Shown here: piece by piece, positions 61,776-64,000 of the stretch | How the letters are laid out: each line of letters starts with the position of its first letter | Position numbering within the stretch: position 1 is the stretch's first letter | Origin: Emydura subglobosa | Taxonomy: Eukaryota > Chordata > Testudines > Chelidae | Direction: 5' to 3' | DNA: 64,000 nt | NCBI GenBank assembly: GCA_007922225.1 | Contig: ML679970.1 | Span: forward strand, 20,262,290 to 20,326,289 | Notes under the pieces: generated by a model | What the model was told of the DNA's origin: nothing | The model's database searches: none | Seen by the model: only the letters and a program-made list of their open reading frames with translations | Program-made: the position numbers and the translations under genes

Positions 61776-63262
61776 GATCATCCTTTTAAAAAATGTTGGG
61801 TCCATTCCAACTTTCATTGAAGTAAATAGGAACACTACTATTCATTCTATGATACTATCAAACATCTTGGAAAATAGAGATGAACAAGAATGAAGAGAAG
61901 ATAATGGTTTAATGCAGAAAAAGAACAAAGGAGGCAGAGGGAATGGCACAGGAAAAAAAGCAGGAAAAATAGGTAACTTGGAAGGGGAGTAGACAGCAGA
62001 AAGGGGAGTAGGTGGAAATGACAGTAGAATTATAGGCAAGGGCGTATCTGTGCCAGGCCTGGAAGATGAGTGTGAGAAACAGGGAATCTAAGGGGCAGTC
62101 TGTAGTGGGTTTCCAGGCAGGGAGTGAGATGAGGGGAAAGTCCTTTGGTAGTAGTGTAGGAAAATGTCTTCCACCCTGCCTGATCTTGGGTTAGAGAGAC
62201 CTTTGTTTACAGTGGAACCAAGCTGTCTCCATCTACACAACCAGGAGTAAGCGTCCAATAAGCACATCTGGGAAAGAAAATTACATAAGTGGAAAATTGT
62301 TATTGCCAAAGATCACTAGCAGGTGAACTTCAGCATGTTGTCAGCTAAAGGTAGTGTTGCCAAGGTAGGTTCAAAGGTGCTTTGAGATGATCAAATTTAG
62401 ATGATGCCCAGTCCTCCGTGATAGGTACAATAATGAAAGTTTGAAATAGGCCACGTAGTGGGGCTGCATAAGGGGAAGCAGCAGCAGCAGCAATGGCAAT
62501 GAAGAAAGAGGCTCTACTCCTGTATTTCAGGAACAAGTGTCCTGAGATCAATACCAAGAATTTTGTAATGATACAAAAGAGGCAGGGAGAGGGAAACGAA
62601 GCAGTCTTGGGATGCACTTGAAACAGATTGGCAGTTTTGTGGACAGTGAATGTGTTTCTGTGACACAAGAAAAGCTTTCAAAAGAGCTGTGGTTACTAAA
62701 GAAAAACTACATCTAGCTTACTCAGTTTAAAATTTCACACCGCAGGAAATGTGTATCACAATGAATAAAAGAGGGAAATGTGTAGTTTTGCCAAAAGTGC
62801 AATTTTAGTCTGAAAAGTGGCCTTAGAAATGGCATTGTGGAATTCCATGTTTATGGTCTCTCACCGACCTTAAGCGGAGATTTGCTTTGTTCACAAGTGA
62901 AAAGCTGTATTCTGCTATTTACGAATTTCAGCCAAGGTTCTGAATATCAGGTTGGGTTCTCTCTTGCTTGCCAATTGACCTCAGTAATAAAGACTCTGTA
63001 CGTGGAACTTTATTAACAATTCTGTTGATGATGCGTGAGTCAGACTAGAATCCTGCTCCCTCTCCCATCACTATATCCGTTCTTCAGGAGCAAAAGGACG
63101 TAAAAACCTTGGAGCTGATCTTGCATATCTTAACATGCATAGTCCTTACATTATAGCAGCTCCACTGTAGTTAAGGGGATAAATCATATGAGTAAGGAGT
63201 TGCATGATTGGGCCCTGTTACAGGCTCCTGGCTCTTCAAGAGAATTTGGATTTAGCCTCACT

Positions 63263-63828
63263 TGTGACAGATCAGCTACCCTCCCCACCCAGCTGATCAT
63301 GATGGGCTGGTGATCAGCTGGCTCAGTTCAGTTCACTTATCAGACCCAGATGGTGAAGAGTTGGGTGAGAAAGCTCATTTGTGGAGGAGAGCTGCAGGAG
63401 GGAAATTGTCTCCTGTGACAGGCCCTGAAGAAAAGAGGTGGTAGGGGAGGAGGTGGCTCCTGTGGAAGGCCTGGAAAAAGAGACCGCCTGGAGGTAGGTT
63501 GGGATTAAGAATCTAGTTTGGGGAGAATCAGCCTGGGGGAGGGAGTCCAGGGAAGAAGCCCAGAGGGTCAGCAGCTTAGGTAGGAGCTGGGTCTCTGGGC
63601 TGTCCTCCTTGAGTGGGAGCTTGGGTAGGAGAAAGTCCGGAGGGTCAGCACTCTACAAGAGTGGCAGGTAGCCCAGGAGGGGCAGCAGACCCTTTTGTTT
63701 TATATTTTCTTTGGACTAGAGACTGCTACTTGACAAAGCCTTCATGAAAGGCAGGCCAGCTGTTGGGACTTGCAGTGCACTGTGTCACAGCAGGGCACAA
63801 GGGGTTGCCAGGATGATGTGCTGCCACA
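63263..63828 (+). mobile_element. Candidate LTR
   Basis: It opens TGTGACAGATCAGC and closes GTGCTGCCACA, similar at its end to the block at 32814-33709. It is G-rich. No flanking duplication was found. Confidence 0.38.
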
Positions 63829-63884
63829 GACCCTTAGTTTTGTCACTAAAATTAGCAAATGGGGCTAAAGGCATACAGAGGCCA

Positions 63885-63990
63885 GAGCCTCATCTTACAT
63901 ATAACAGTGTAAATCGGAAGTAACTCCACTGAAGTGAGTAGAGTTATTTGGCATTTACACTGGTGTTAAGTGAGATCAAAATCTGCTCCA
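63885..63990. mobile_element. Fold-back MITE at the right edge
   Basis: ACAGTGTAAATCGGAAGTAA with GAGTTATTTGGCATTTACAC on the other side form the fold. It is related to the piece at 2300. Confidence 0.55.
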
Positions 63991-64000
63991 GGGAGCAGAT

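Larger units (their letters stand above)
61004..64000 (+). other. KBTBD12: KBTBD12 intron 3, running off the window
   Basis: It opens with GTAAGA. It holds a minus-strand CR1 piece (61240-61595), a MIR-like piece (about 61620-61770), a candidate LTR (63263-63828) and a fold-back MITE at the right end. No terminal KBTBD12 exon was seen. Confidence 0.75.

Noticed and set aside
1..64000. CRISPR array, operon, tRNA or rRNA gene
   Set aside because: No regularly spaced identical repeats, no cloverleaf I could recognise and no rRNA-like blocks; the window is vertebrate intron and intergenic DNA.

Overview
The window reads as vertebrate nuclear DNA, most likely from a turtle and less likely from a crocodilian. 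The evidence is CR1 LINE 3' ends carrying the ATTCTATGAT-type tail, many short palindromic DNA transposons with 'GTCTACAC' or 'GGTTCTCAACC' ends, MIR-like SINEs, a decayed Ty3/gypsy element, large introns, and two recognisable intron-split vertebrate genes. There is no sign of operons, dense coding or other prokaryotic layout. The species call is an inference from repeat style and protein similarity, not from a search.

Two genes lie head to head, matching my recollection of the human 3q21 order MGLL (minus) then KBTBD12 (plus). MGLL (monoglyceride lipase) is on the minus strand. The exon with the short-isoform start codon is at 24851-24989, and the next exon, with the HGAGEH oxyanion-hole motif, is at 3412-3518. 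The reading phases join exactly across a 21.3 kb intron. Later MGLL exons, with the catalytic Ser/Asp/His, lie off the left edge. A GC- and CpG-rich island at about 25.98-27.1 kb, just upstream of the first MGLL coding exon, is the best promoter candidate. KBTBD12 (BTB-BACK-kelch) is on the plus strand: a large BTB/BACK exon at 53728-54913, then kelch exons at 56875-57145 and 60853-61003. Its last exon or exons lie off the right edge.

The rest is intronic or intergenic. 1-3.4 kb: MGLL intron with an inverted duplication and a terminal-inverted-repeat (TIR) element. 3.5-24.9 kb: MGLL intron 2 with a CR1 interrupted by a hAT-like MITE, a solo LTR with matching 5-bp duplications, other hAT and GTCTACAC elements, and a broken minus-strand gypsy pol. 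27.1-53.7 kb: intergenic, or noncoding 5' part of KBTBD12, with MITEs, a candidate LTR at 32.8-33.7 kb, and a second inverted duplication at 47.8/48.6 kb. 54.9-64 kb: KBTBD12 introns with a nested MITE, CR1 fragments and candidate LTRs.

I found no RNA gene, CRISPR array or convincing new gene system. The most unusual features are two local inverted duplications, 131 bp at about 93% identity and 79 bp at about 97%. In each, one copy appears to have been written in reverse orientation into another sequence several hundred bases away.
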